NCBI GenBank assembly: GCA_016800925.1
Contig: JABCPU010000137.1
Location: 1-64,000, forward strand
DNA length: 64,000 nt
Reading direction: 5' to 3'
Origin: Suillus spraguei
Lineage: Eukaryota > Basidiomycota > Agaricomycetes > Boletales > Suillaceae
The position numbers and the translations under genes were made by a program. The notes under the pieces were generated by a model that had not been told where the DNA came from, searched no databases, and saw only the letters and a program-made list of their open reading frames with translations. Below, in pieces: positions 1 through 10,957 of the stretch. Each line of letters opens with the position of its first letter. The first letter of the stretch is position 1.

Positions 1-620
1 TGGACCCCATTTCACCAGTCTTAGTAAAAGACTTCGGTATCACTTCCCCCTCTTCCTCCACGAACTTCTTGCAGCTGCTGAGCGTGCAGTCACCCCGACC
101 TTCCCGAATCAGCATACACGTTGTCCTCTACTCAACAGGCACAGCTTAAGAAAGCTAACACTCTCGCCTTAAAACGTATGAGGAGGAATAAGGGAAAGAA
201 GCGTGCCAGATCTACCAGTCCCACACCCATTATTTCCCCATCTCCCTTGCGCACAGTTCATTCCAACCCTGATGAAATATGAAATGTCGAATCTGTGGAT
301 TGCTTGGACATCGTCAGAAGAATTGCGCGGAATACCAGTGTAGGATCTGCAGATATTGGTCGCCCACTCATTTATCTCTTTACTGCCCTAACCGAGTCGG
401 CCCTCCTCCCTTCGAGTTAACTTGGAAGGACGAAGGATTTTACGATGCGCTTCATGCTTGGGAAAAGCAACTTGACGACGAACGCATCAAAATCGGAAAG
501 AGAAAAGATCCCAGCAACGCGCTGGTCTTGAAGAAGCAAAGTATATGAGGAGTGGATCCTTTGCTGACGAAGATTACGACTGGAGTGATGACCCCGTCTA
601 CTATGCGAATCAAGATGAGT
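1..620 (+). pseudogene. Ty3/gypsy 3' ORF (zinc-knuckle protein), decayed 3' part
   Basis: This stretch matches the second half of the ORF at 2271-3740 and is the tail of a Ty3 copy that begins outside the window. The clearest part (279-548) holds a CCHC knuckle (CRICGLLGHRQKNC, CX2CX4HX4C) and a second Cys/His box (CX2CX6HX4C), followed by the family motif GPPPFELTWKDEGFYDALH. Upstream the frame is broken, and a further frameshift near 500-510 removes the conserved acidic tail (SFADEDY in the sister copy), which is still present in another frame up to about 620. It is followed by a purine-rich tract and an LTR, so this ORF ends the internal region. A nucleic-acid-binding role is inferred from the knuckles only. 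Confidence 0.8.
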
Positions 621-654
621 AAAGTCGGTGACTTTACGTGTAAAAAGGGGGTAA

Positions 655-1129
655 TGTTACAATCGTACATGCCCCTATTCATTTTTCTTACTCATTTACC
701 GTGTATATTACATAACATGACTCTGACTCATATGTTCGATGCATCTGTACTATAGTTGCCTTCCTTCTTTGGATACACACTTACGTTCTCACACTTCTCT
801 TGGTCTGTGCGCACATATTGGTCTATTTAAGCACAGTGTACTTGTAGTAGATTCGCTACTTTAATCTTACTGGGTTTTACCTGAAATCTCCTTCGCTTAG
901 GTCTCCAACCTAAGTCGTCTTGAATCGTCTCTAAGTCTAAGCACTCCTTAGTCTTAGTCTCTATTCTCGCGGATACCTCTTAGACTTGTCTTTGAGGCTG
1001 AACCCTTGATCGTACTCGGAACGCGTTCCTTGTACTTTCACCTTGTTCTCTTTTGAACATTGTAAGAACTCCCAGCAGACCGCCTGTGTCTTTTCACTGT
1101 CGCTGGTGACGCCACCCCAGTTCGTAACA
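655..1129 (+). repeat. Ty3/gypsy LTR, copy 1 (475 bp)
   Basis: It starts TGTTACAATCGTACATG and ends CCAGTTCGTAACA, so the ends are a short inverted repeat (TGTTAC/GTAACA). A run of A and G at about 642-651 precedes it, as a polypurine tract precedes a 3' LTR. It is close to the LTRs at 3774-4249, 34767-35242 and (reverse) 53221-53695. It is followed at once by integrase-coding sequence, with no primer site and no gag. It is therefore not a normal 5' LTR for what follows. Confidence 0.9.
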
Positions 1130-2213
1130 CCGCTCACGCCTATTCCCTCGTCGGCTATTCGCCCGTTCTCCCAGGTCTCTGTTGATCTTATCACTGACCT
1201 CCCCGTCTCTGGAGGCTTTGACAGTATCATGGTCGTGGTAGACCATGGCCTTATGAAGGGGTAATTATTATCCCGTGTTTGAAAACCATCACTTCTGAAG
1301 GCATTGCTAAGCTATTTTTGAAACATGTATACCGACGATTTGGACTCCATGACAAAATTATCTTGGATCGAGGACCGCAATTCCTATCTCGCTTCTCAGA
1401 GGAACTTGCCCGACTTCTCGAATACGTCATTGCTCCATCTACAGCTTATCACCCCCAGACTGATGGTCAAACTGAAAGGCTAAATCAGGAACTTGAAACA
1501 TATCTACGCATCTATTGCCGCAACAATCCTGAAGAGTGGGTAGAACATCTACCAGTCGCCGAATTCGTCCACAATCACCGAAAACATGATGCAAGGAATG
1601 CATCACCCTTTTATTTGATGATGGGATATAACCCACGAGCTATCCCTCATCTCATCCCTGATTCATCCGTCCCCGCAGCAGAAGATCGAGTACGATCTCT
1701 GCAGAAGATAAGAGAGGAAGCAATCGCTTGCCATAACCTTGCAATGCAAACGATGGCTGAACGATCCCGAGGAGATAAGTACACCCATGGAAGATCGGAG
1801 ATAAGGTTTGGCTATCCGCCGCTAATCTTCGGATCAAACTCCCATCAAGGAAACTCGCGCCAAAGCGATACGGACCTTTCCCGATCATTGATGTCTTATC
1901 CCCCATCACGTTCACACTCAAGCTCCCTTCGCAATGGAAAATCCACCCCACATTCCACGCTTCCGTCTTATCGTCCTATAGCGAAATGGACGTACATGGC
2001 CCGAACTTCCCCGAACCACCACCTGACGTCATTGAAGAAGAAGAAGAATATGAAGTAGAAGCAATCCTTTCTCACAAAGGGATCGGCACTCGCCGACGAT
2101 ATCTTGTTTCCTGGAAAGGATATTCATCGGGAGATAACGAATGGCTCCCAGAAAAGAACTTGAAGAACTCCGCCCGAATCTTGAACGCTTATAAGAAGCA
2201 ACACGCCCTCTGA
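1130..2213 (+). pseudogene. Ty3/gypsy integrase plus chromodomain, 5'-truncated
   Basis: The pol polyprotein enters in the linker just before the integrase core ([10 protein letters not shown] gives the first Asp; LDRGPQFLSRF the second; HPQTDGQTERLNQEL the Glu). A frameshift near 1260 separates the first Asp from the rest, and another near 1785 garbles the stretch that reads KIGDKVWLS in the sister copy. A chromodomain follows in another frame at 1986-2213 (YEVEAILSHK, RYLVSWKGY, NEWLPEKNL), which marks a chromovirus able to target chromatin marks. Protease, reverse transcriptase, RNase H and the HHCC finger are missing. The stop is 57 bp before the start of the 3' ORF. Confidence 0.9.
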
Positions 2214-2270
2214 TTATTCCCTAGTCAATCAACCGCACTAGCACTTGATCAACTACCAACAAACACTGAA

Positions 2271-3740
2271 ATGTCTTTCCCCACTGCCTACATCACCCCC
2301 GTCACTGTCGCCACCAATGACTCCGACTCTGAAGCCGAAAGCTACGGAAATCTCACCACTGAAATTGATAACACCTCCTATATCGAAGCCGCCATTCTCT
2401 GCGAGGGACACGCCCTTGAAATCGAAAGAATTCTTACTGAATGAGGCGCTTTCCCCGCCCTACTCCTCGTCAATACCATCTGCACTGCAGCGCTCATCGA
2501 AGTCACCGCCAGAGATATTACAGAAGCCACGTACCGACATCGCTTCTTACATCTTCAAAAACGCATTCATGCTTACGCTATGTTGCTGTTTCCCAGTTCT
2601 TTTAAAAATGATGTTGAAGAAGCTATTCATATCATTGCCGAACGTCGAGCAGGTGTTGCTTGACCTCCCTCTCCACAGGAAGATATGCCACTTCCTATTC
2701 CAGCACCCTCATCTTCGCGTGTTTATTCTAGTCTTGATGCCTTTACTGGCCTATACACTGCTGTCCAAGAGATCGGACAACTTACTAATGCAGTCGTCAA
2801 AACCATCCAGCAGTCAGTCGCTGAAACCAGAGCAGCAAGAAACCTAGTGGAGGAAGCTATCACTGATTTACAACAGACGCAAGCAGACCTTGCATCCCCT
2901 CGAACCCCATCCCCTATCGAACAGCCAACTCCGCCACCTCCCGTCACGACCTCTCTTGACTGTCCCGGTTGGCTGTATGAACCCTGCACAAAGGAGCAGT
3001 GTGAGGCCGCTAAACTACTAGGTATCCCTACCACTGAGTTGGTAACACTCGGCCCCCAACTTCGCGACCTTCATATACATCCTCCAATGTCTATCCCACC
3101 GTCATTCGGTCCAATGGACCCTGTTTCGCCGGTCTTAGTAAAAGACTTCGGCATAACCTCTTCATCCTCCTCTGACAAACTTCTTGCGGCTGCTGAACGG
3201 GCAATTACACCTGACCTCCCTACATCGGCGTATACTCTCACCCCTGCCCAGCAAGTGCAGCTTAGGCGCGAAAACACACTTGCCTTGAAACGCATGAAGA
3301 AGAACAAAGGGAAGAAACGTGCCAGATCCACTAGTCCCATGCCCATCATCTCTCCATCACCCTTGCGCAAAGTCCATTCCAACCCTGACGAGAACATGAA
3401 GTGCCGTGTCTGTGGATTGCTAGGACATCGTCAAAAGAATTGTGCGGAATATCAGTGCAAGGTTTGCAGATATTGGTCGCCCACCCACTTATCCATCTAT
3501 TGTCCTAAACGAGTCGGACCTCCCCCCTTCGAGTTAACATGGAAGGATGAAGGATTTTATGATGCACTTCATACTTGGGAAAAGCAGCTTGACGATGAAC
3601 GTATTCGAGCAGAGAAGAGAAGGGACTCTAAGCGACGCGCTGGTCTGGAGGAAGCTAAGTATATGAGGAGTGGGTCCTTTGCTGATGAAGACTACGAATG
3701 GAGTGACGATCCCATTTACTATGCGAACCAAAGTGATTGA
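2271..3740 (+). pseudogene. Post-pol ORF of the Ty3 element: zinc-knuckle protein of about 490 codons, interrupted
   Basis: The reading starts MSFPTAYITPVT shortly after the chromodomain stop and finishes just before the purine tract of the LTR at 3774. It is interrupted by a stop near 2444 (TGA where CGA is plausible), a second stop near 2660 and a frame change; the intact 3' part runs 2685-3740. Visible parts: a helical N-terminal half, a proline-rich linker, basic KRMKKNKGKKRARS, a CCHC knuckle (CRVCGLLGHRQKNC), a second CX2CX6HX4C box and an acidic end. Gag normally precedes pol and carries such knuckles; here the ORF sits where env or accessory genes lie. The same order recurs at 63847-64000, so it is a family trait. 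Its function is not known. Confidence 0.75.
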
Positions 3741-3773
3741 AAGTCGGTGACTTTCAGTGTAATATGGGGGTAA

Positions 3774-4249
3774 TGTTACAATTGTACGTGCCCCTATTCA
3801 TTTTCCCTCTGTTCCTTTACTTGTATATTATGTAACATGACTCTGACTCATATGCTCAACACATCTGTACTATAGTTGCCTTCCTTCTTTGGATACGCAC
3901 TTACATTCTTATGTTTCTCTTGGTCCGTGCGCACATATTGGCCTATTTAAGCACGATGTACTTGTAGAAGATTCCTTACTTTAATCTTACTGGGTTTTAC
4001 CTGGAATCTCCTTCGCTTAGGTCTCCAACCTAAGTCATCTTGAATCATCTCTAAGTCTAAGCACTCCTTAGCCTTAGTCCCTATTCTCGCGGATACCTCT
4101 TAGACTTATCTTTGAGGCTGAACCCTTGATCGTACTCGGAACGCGTTCCTTGTACTTTCACCTTGTCCTCTTCTGGACATTGTAAGAACTCCCAGCAGAC
4201 CGCCTGTGTCTTTTCACTGTCGCTGGTGACGCCACCCCAGTTCGTAACA
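3774..4249 (+). repeat. Ty3/gypsy LTR, copy 2 (476 bp)
   Basis: Same termini as the copy at 655-1129 (TGTTACAATTGTACGTG ... GTTCGTAACA), preceded by a G-rich purine stretch at about 3764-3772. It closes the element whose integrase and 3' ORF lie at 1130-3740. The base after it is already coding sequence for RNase H, so again no 5' region of an element follows. Confidence 0.9.
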
Positions 4250-5861
4250 ACTCCGCAACCCTGATCCTTCCTGACAATTTGCTATTGCTACCGACGCCTC
4301 GCTCGTAGCAACTGGCAGAGTTCTCCTGCAGACTGATGGAAATGGTGTTTATCATCCATGTGCATATCTCTCACAGTCTTTGAACCCAGCAGAATGCAAT
4401 TATCAGATCTTTGATCGGGAACTCCTTGCCATAATCCGGGCATTGAATGAATGGCATCATTATCTTGAAGGAAACCCGCACCCTGTCTTGGTATTTACCA
4501 ACCACAAAAACCTTCTGTATTCTCGAAGTGCACAGAAGCTTACCCGTCGCCAAGCACGTTGGCAGCTCATTTTGTCTATTTACGATATCGAACTGCATCA
4601 CGTTGCAGGTACCAAATTGGCAGTACCTGATGCACTATCTCACCGGCCCGACTACGACTCCGGCAAAGACGATAACGAGGACCAGACCCTCCTCCCTGAC
4701 GCTCTATTTGTTCATCTCATTGACACCGACCTGAAGGATGTTTTGTCATCCTCTGACCCCCTCGACGACCCTGTCTTCAAAACAGTGTCCAATGCCCTTG
4801 ATGGCATGTGTCTTCCTCCTATGAAGTCGGCACTCTCTGACTGGACGATTGAGGAGAACGTCCTCTATTTTAAAAATTGTGCCTACATTCCACCGGCACA
4901 TCATTCTGATATCCTGAAACGGTACCATGATCATCCTACTGCGGGACACCCCGGTAGATTCAAAACTGAAGAACTCATCAAACGAGAAGCCTGGTGGCCC
5001 GCTATGGGCTCTTATATTTGGAAATACGTTGAAGGTTGTGCACTTTGTCAGCAAATGAAAGCTGACACACATCCTGTTCGCCCTCCACTTGCCCCAATAC
5101 CTTCCTCTGCGACTCGCCCCTTTTTCCCAGGTCTCTGTTGATCTTATCACTGACCTCCCTGTCTCTGGAGGCTTTGACAGTATCATGGTCGTGGTCGACC
5201 ATGGCCTTACGAAGGGGGTAATTATTATCCCTTGTCTGAAAACCGTCACTTCTGAAGGGATTGCTAAGCTATTCTTGAAACATGTTTACCATTGATTTGG
5301 ACTCCATGACAAAGTTATCTTGGATCGAGGTCCGCAGTTCCTATCACGCTTCTCTAAGGAGCTTGCCCGACTTCTCAATTACGTCATTGCTCCATCTACA
5401 GCTTATCACCCTCAGACCGATGGTCAAACGGAAAGGCTCAATCAAGAACTTGAAACATACCTACGCATCTATTGCCGCAACAATCCTGAAGATTGGGTAG
5501 AACATCTACCAATCGCCGAATTCATCCACAATCACCGAAAACACGATGCAAGGAATGCATCACCCTTCTATTTGATGATGGGATACGAACCACACGCTAT
5601 CCCTCACCTTATCCTGGATTCATCAGTCCCCGCAGCAGAAGATCGAGTACGATCCCTGCAAAAGATAAGAGAAGAAGCAATCGCCTGCCATAACCTTGCA
5701 ATGCAAACAATGGCCGAACGATCCCGAGGAGATAAGTACATTCCATGGAAGATCGGAGATAAGGTTTGGCTATCTGCTGCCAATCTGAGACTCAAACTCC
5801 CATCAAGGAAACTTGCGCCAAAGCGATACGGGCCTTTCCCGATCATTGATGTCTTATCATT
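4250..5861 (+). pseudogene. Ty3/gypsy RNase H and integrase, truncated at both ends
   Basis: The frame opens inside the RT-associated RNase H (ATDASLVATG, DRELLAIIRALNEW), runs through a linker and the HHCC finger (HHSDILKRYHDHPTAGHPG, then CALC) into the integrase core (DLITDLP, DRGPQF, HPQTDGQTERLNQEL) and KIGDKVWLS. A conserved RNase H Asp in the FTDHKNL-type motif reads FTNHKNL, a change that fits CpG to CpA (ACCGAC to ACCAAC). A frameshift near 5125 and a stop near 5294 (YH*F where the copy at 1130-2213 has YRRF) break it. The sequence stops matching at about 5861 and continues as a WD40-gene 3' end, with no chromodomain. Confidence 0.88.
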
Positions 5862-6586
5862 ACCTTCCAATCGCCCTCCTGGGGAAAGCTCTCCATCGAC
5901 TTCCTTGCCCCGTAGCACGGCCTTTTTTGATTTCATCCAGTCGTCATCAGACAAAGGGAAGCAAAAGGCGCGCGAACCGAAATGAAAAACCCAACGCGTC
6001 GTCAATGTTCCTCTCGGACAAGCTACTTACGTTTGTTTTCTACAACTCTGTTAAATTTGTGCATCAGGAAATTCACACATTCCTTAACATGCTTAATCAG
6101 CTTAACTCACTTATCTCAAAACTTGTTTGCTCTCTCTCACATCATTCACCTGGCATATCTTATATTTTTTGAGTGCGAAATACAATAAAACATGTATATT
6201 AATATATCTCAACTTTTTTTTTTCTGAATTCATTCACATTGAAATTTTGGACAAGTAGATTCAATTTCACCAAGGCAGTTAAGTGTAAATAAGTCCGCAT
6301 AAGGGCACGTCAAGGAATGTGTGAATTTCCTGATGTGAGTTCTGACACCGTCATTTTCTAGGGTGATGTTGTCGGTGTAGACGATGGAGTGCGACCATAT
6401 GTTCTCTTCTTTTGCCTTAGCTGGTTCCAGAAAAAGGAGAGGAAGCCTAAACCACGGCCGGTCTATGATGACGATCCTGAGGATGACGAAGAAGAAGAAA
6501 AAAATGTTGCTCATCCAGTCGCTGTGTCTCTTGGGTACCCTAAACATATTCGTTCACAAAATCAATTCACTCTTGTAGTCTTCTAG
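5862..6586 (+). pseudogene. 3' end of a WD40 gene (paralogue of 10490-10957), fused to integrase
   Basis: The sequence matches the last two exons of the WD40 gene at 9085-10957. The first part reads NRPPGESSPSTSLP ... FIQSSSDKGKQKAREPK, where AAATGA stands for AAACGA in the paralogue and gives a stop at 5982-5984. After an intron come GVDDGVRPYVLFFCLSWFQ and an acidic end. The first exon is in frame with the integrase at 4250-5861, giving a chimeric reading frame at 5320-5985. The intron holds a 274-bp inverted-repeat element. Similarity to the intact locus continues 3' of the stop, so this is a segmental copy rather than a retrocopy. Confidence 0.8.
6062..6335. mobile_element. MITE-like element with perfect 24-bp terminal inverted repeats
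   Basis: The left end CATCAGGAAATTCACACATT (plus CCTT) is repeated exactly as reverse complement at the right end (AAGG then AATGTGTGAATTTCCTGATG). The inside is AT-rich with no coding frame. The flanks are TG at 6060-6061 and 6336-6337, and the sister intron at 10679-10732 has the empty form with a single TG. This supports a 2-bp target duplication. It lies in the intron of the WD40 3'-end copy. Short, non-coding and with clean inverted ends, it fits a non-autonomous DNA transposon; the superfamily is not clear. Confidence 0.85.
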
Positions 6587-7974
6587 TGTCCAGCACGAGG
6601 AAATCGAATTGAAACCGATGGCTAATCAGTCATAGCCAGAGGCAGGATCATCTCGTCTTGTGGCAACCAACCACTTAGAGGCTCAATCCTCATAAATAGC
6701 ACCATCTGTTGAGCTCCCATCCCTCGAATTTCACGTTTTAATTGCAACTTCATGGTTGTCACCACGTTACCCGTCTTACTGGTATACCAATATGTTTTGG
6801 AAGGATACAAATTGATATCATACATTGACAAGTAGTAGATATGGTTTAGATGGTTGCACTTATGCGTTAAGTATCTATAGACTCCCATCACTGTTGGAAC
6901 CTTTGCCCACAGAACTGAGCTCCTGCCAGTGATGAATCACGTTTGTGCTTCTCGTATCATATTCAGCAGGAACAATGCCGCGAGTTGCTCGAAACTGTAA
7001 AAGGGGGCGCGTTATGAGGTAAATTTATGTTCTAGAGAGGCTGCGGGTCCACGGCATCCTTTAGGGCGGGATGTCCTGGCGAATCTGCCAACAACAATGA
7101 CCATTACCTTCGTGTTCGATGTAGAGGCGCAGGTATCGGCATCGCTTGAATGATCAAGGGCACCGCTTTCCGATGAGTGATGATTAGGTCCGATGGGATC
7201 GTGTCGTTGGCCCATGAAGTGAGGGATGCAGTGTGTGAAATGAAACTCGGTGCAATAGACTGGCGCATTTCGGATGGATATCATGCTATTAGAGGGTGAG
7301 TGAATAAGGGTGAACTTGTGGTGTTTGTCGTGAATGATGATGTCAAAAGGAAACATTTGGAGTACCGGCAGCATGGCTGATTAGTACTCACGCTGTTTAC
7401 CAAGCAGAGTGCGCCAAGATTCTGCCCGCATCGAGTCGATGGCTCATCATGAGCTTTCACCGGGCAGACCATGAACGAGCGAAGCTAGACGACATTTGTA
7501 CTCCGTGGTGCCTGCTGAATGGTAGCGCTGGAAGTTAATACTCTGACAAAAAAAGTTGCTCGAGGTTCGTGGTCAAGAATATTAACTGACGTAGAACTTA
7601 CCCATTAAATCTGCACTGCGCACCATCTAGCTGTTCCCGTGCACCAGAGACTCTGATCTTCCATTGCTGCATTCCATGTACTATATTCGCCGTACGGTTC
7701 GGTGTTGCGCGTCCTTGGGCAGTGTACAGGCATCCCACGAGTGTGTTGAGAAATACCATCTAGGTGACAAGAAATTGGTTGAGGCTAGATATAGGCTAAG
7801 TTTCATTGCGTGGGCATAGCTGATGGAAAGGAGACACCAAAGGGGAAGGGGTTTGGGCGCGGATCACTATTAATGGAGTATGCAAGCGACACTAATAGTC
7901 AATATTTGACATCCATATGCCAGGAATCAAAATTTAAGTTAAAGTACGAGATAAATGCTCACCAGGTCTTCCCT
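6587..7974. other. No confident gene; 3'-flank duplicate and weak minus-strand ORFs
   Basis: 6587-6960 is a diverged copy of the 3' flank of the WD40 gene (about 10958-11330): both carry CAGCACGAGGAAAT and CTTAGAGGCT. Minus-strand open frames at 7012-7374 and 7281-7472 could be decayed exons, but no family motif or clean splice pair was found. The remainder shows no recognisable element. Confidence 0.5.
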
Positions 7975-8420
7975 CATGGCAATACCCATCAGGAGGACAT
8001 GTTTCCCGCATCCCTTCAGAGGCCTACAATGTCTCTCACACAGTGTGGCCAACGAGGGAGCTAAGGCTATGTCCAACATAGGGTCTATGCCCCAAAGGAT
8101 TAAATAAGATTTAGAAAAAACGAGGGAGGTGTCGTTGATATTGAGAGGAGGCGTGACATAATAAGTGTGCGAACTGCGCGGGGATGATGGCGATAGTAGC
8201 AGAACGGAGCTGGGCTTGGATCTGATGCATGTTTGTAGCGTCTGTGGGGGAAGGAACATACGAGGTCAGGGCTGTTGGGGTTGTTACCTTAGGGTCAGAT
8301 TCAGAACCTGTAGGATACACGTGAATTGAAGGAAGGGTTGGTGTGAGAAATTGAAGGAGAGAATGTACGGGCGACGAACCCGATGGTAGACCAAAAACGA
8401 TCATCGACAGTCCATCGTAC
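7975..8420 (-). pseudogene. Decayed copy of the conserved Cys/His protein gene at 17966-19214
   Basis: On the minus strand the stretch corresponds piece by piece to the first exon of the gene at 17966-19214. It starts ATGATCGTTTTTGG, then a short Pro/Thr/Ser-rich part ending DPTALTSYV against DPTALYDLV in the intact gene. Remnants of the Cys/His part follow (GAGACATTGTAGG against the exon encoding YETLWGCC) and then a splice-donor-like GTGAGCAT. The frame is broken several times and the acidic repeat is lost. It is a paralogous pseudogene. Confidence 0.6.
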
Positions 8421-9084
8421 GAGTGATAATATTTTGATTTCCATATCAATGGGAGTGAAGACTATTGTGTCATATGAATTTATCTCCAATAGACTGGAAA
8501 GACTATGTTCAATATCAACAGCCTAACTAGTATGCTACACCTTTAGAAAAAAATTAGTTGACGTAGTAAGCCCAGAGCAATATCACGATGAATGGTCAAA
8601 GCCGGTTAAGTCTCATTCATGCAGAGTGTTCCACAAGTTCAAGCGCTGTTGCCCAAATACGCACTGCGATTATCAGAATTGACGCTTTTGGGTAAGCAGT
8701 GAACTATGGCTGTGAGTCAAGGAATAAGGATAAATATGATGAATGGAATTAGGGCGTCATGCACAGCACAGATGGGCTATGCAGAAGGGGTATGTCAGGG
8801 TATAGGCGGCACCTGAAGCCAATAGCTGCACTCACAATTTATCGCTCATCGCTCCTCCTTGAGTTCGTTGCTACTGACCGGAACCTCTCGGTAACACCAA
8901 AATATCATCCGTATTGCCAGCAGGGATGGACTGACGTTTGGCTTGACTAGGGGGCTCATCTTCAAGCCGCCGCCACTGTCAGTCAAAAATACACTCACAC
9001 GAGGAGACCTCACCTTTGCACCTTTCACTACATCTAAGGAATACTTTGCCCGTACTCAACTACTTCACGGAGACATAGATAACT

Positions 9085-10957
9085 ATGACTTCTGTGTCGA
9101 TGAAGGCAGCCACCACACAATCGATTCTGAAAAAAGTGGCAACTCTGAAGGGTCATGGAAAGACCATCCATTCCATATCCTACTTTCCGGACGGCCAGCG
9201 AATGATCAGCGGTTCTTTGGACAAGACTACTCGGCAATGGGATTTGAAGGCGGGCGAGGAGATTGAGGGAGCGCGGGATGTTTGCAAGAATAAGGTATAT
9301 GTGGTAGCGGTGTCAAGGGATGGTCGATGGGTTGTCACTGGTGGTGGAGATTTGCGTGGTGGGGAGCTGACATCCTGTGACGTTAAGACAGGGATTGTGA
9401 AAATATTCGAGGGCCACTCACGGGAAGTCAACACAGTTGATATCTCGGCAGATAGCACACTGCTGGCGAGCGAGTCGGACGATAAAACAGTGCGGATATG
9501 GAACTTAGAAACTGGCAAACTCGTGGCTGGTCCATTCAAAAGCATTGGTCGGGTGGGCGCGGTTCGATTTTCCCCTGACTTCAAGAAGCTTGCAGTCAAG
9601 TTAGATTGGGGGGTTTGCCTTGAAGTCTGGGATATCCAATCATGCAGATTGGATGTAAGAATAGGGAATCCCAACGTCGGAGGAACCACGTTGACGCCAG
9701 TTTTTTGGACAAACAAAAACAAAAACATCATAGCCGCATTTGAATTCTGTTCAACAGAATTTCAGGATCTGTATGACCTCGCCAAGACAATCTATGAGTT
9801 CGACGCGGTTACGCTGGAGACTGTTGGAACTGCTTTTGAAGGGCACACCAATACAATTTGGGGTCTAACACTTTCACTTGACGGTGCTCTCCTTGCTAGT
9901 GCTTCTTATGACAACACTATCAAGCTCTGGGCTTTTGTGTCCCGCGAACTCCTCGCTTCCTTCGACATTCAGAATCCCTTTGGTCTTATGCTCTCATCCG
10001 ATTCACTCCAACTAGTTTACACGACACACACCAAAGACGACTACAAGATCTGCATCTGTGATACCCCACCCAACATCCTTGCTCAGGCTCGTGTACGTAC
10101 ATGTCTGCTATTCATCTGCTATCATTCCCCTTATTATTTATATATTATTTCGCGCAAAAAGTCAGTCCACAGGCATCTACTGAATGTGCGTGTCTCATTC
10201 TTGCTCATTATACCACTCACCCATTGCTACCATTGCAGTCTGATGTAACTTGTCGTCCTCCTGCTGGACACCGCAGACCACCAATATCTGTAATGCCTAT
10301 AGCGTCGAGAACTCTGCCTAAAATAGACTCGCAACAACCCACTTTCCTTCGCCTCCGCAAGCTTCTTCCCTTTTATTCTGGCGCGAACGTAGTTCCTGGT
10401 CGTCCCATCCAACCTCGTGATCTCCTAGATGTAGGTCGAGACTCTTGTATCTTGGTTCCTTGAGAGTTGACCCAACACTCACGCTGCAGTTTCCTGCTAC
10501 ATTGCCCTTACCTCCGAATCGCCCTCCTGCAGAAAGCTCTCCATCGACTTCCTTACCCATCGGCAGGGCCTTTTTCGATCTCATCCAGTCGTCGTCTGAC
10601 AAGGGGAAGCAGAAGGCGCGTGAACCTAAACGAAAGTCTTTCAAAGCTGTTGATGTTCCTCTCGGACAAGCCACTTACGTTTGTTTTCTGCAATTTTGTT
10701 GGGTTCGTGAGTTCTCAACCGTCATTTTCTAGGGTGATGTCGTCGGTGTGGATGATGGAGTACGACCATTTGTTCTCTTCTTCTGCCTAAGCTGGTTCCA
10801 GAAAAAGGAGAAGAAGCCGGAACCGCGGCCAGTCTATGATGATGAACTTGAAGACGACGAAGATGAAGAGAATGTTCTTGATTCGGTCGCTGTACCTCCT
10901 CCAGGTACCCTAAACCTATCTGTTCGTAAAATCAATTCACTCATTGTGGTCTTCTAG
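9085..10957 (+). CDS. WD40-repeat protein with conserved C-terminal extension, five exons
   Basis: Exons inferred at 9085-10092, 10173-10185 (13 nt), 10239-10430, 10490-10678 and 10733-10957, all with GT..AG borders that keep one frame. Residues 1-336 form about six to seven WD40 blades: HGKTIHSISYFPDG ... RQWDL, HSREVNTVDISADS ... VRIWNL and HTNTIWGLTLSLDG ... IKLWAF are clear, and several blades are irregular. The tail has PTFLRLRKLLPF, a Ser/Pro stretch, DVPLGQATY, GVRPFVLFFCLSWFQ and an acidic end. This architecture belongs to a large agaricomycete-specific WD40 family of unknown role. WD40 propellers usually act as protein-binding scaffolds; no partner can be named. Its 3' end has been copied to 5862-6586 and, more decayed, to 17035-17240. 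Confidence 0.85.
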
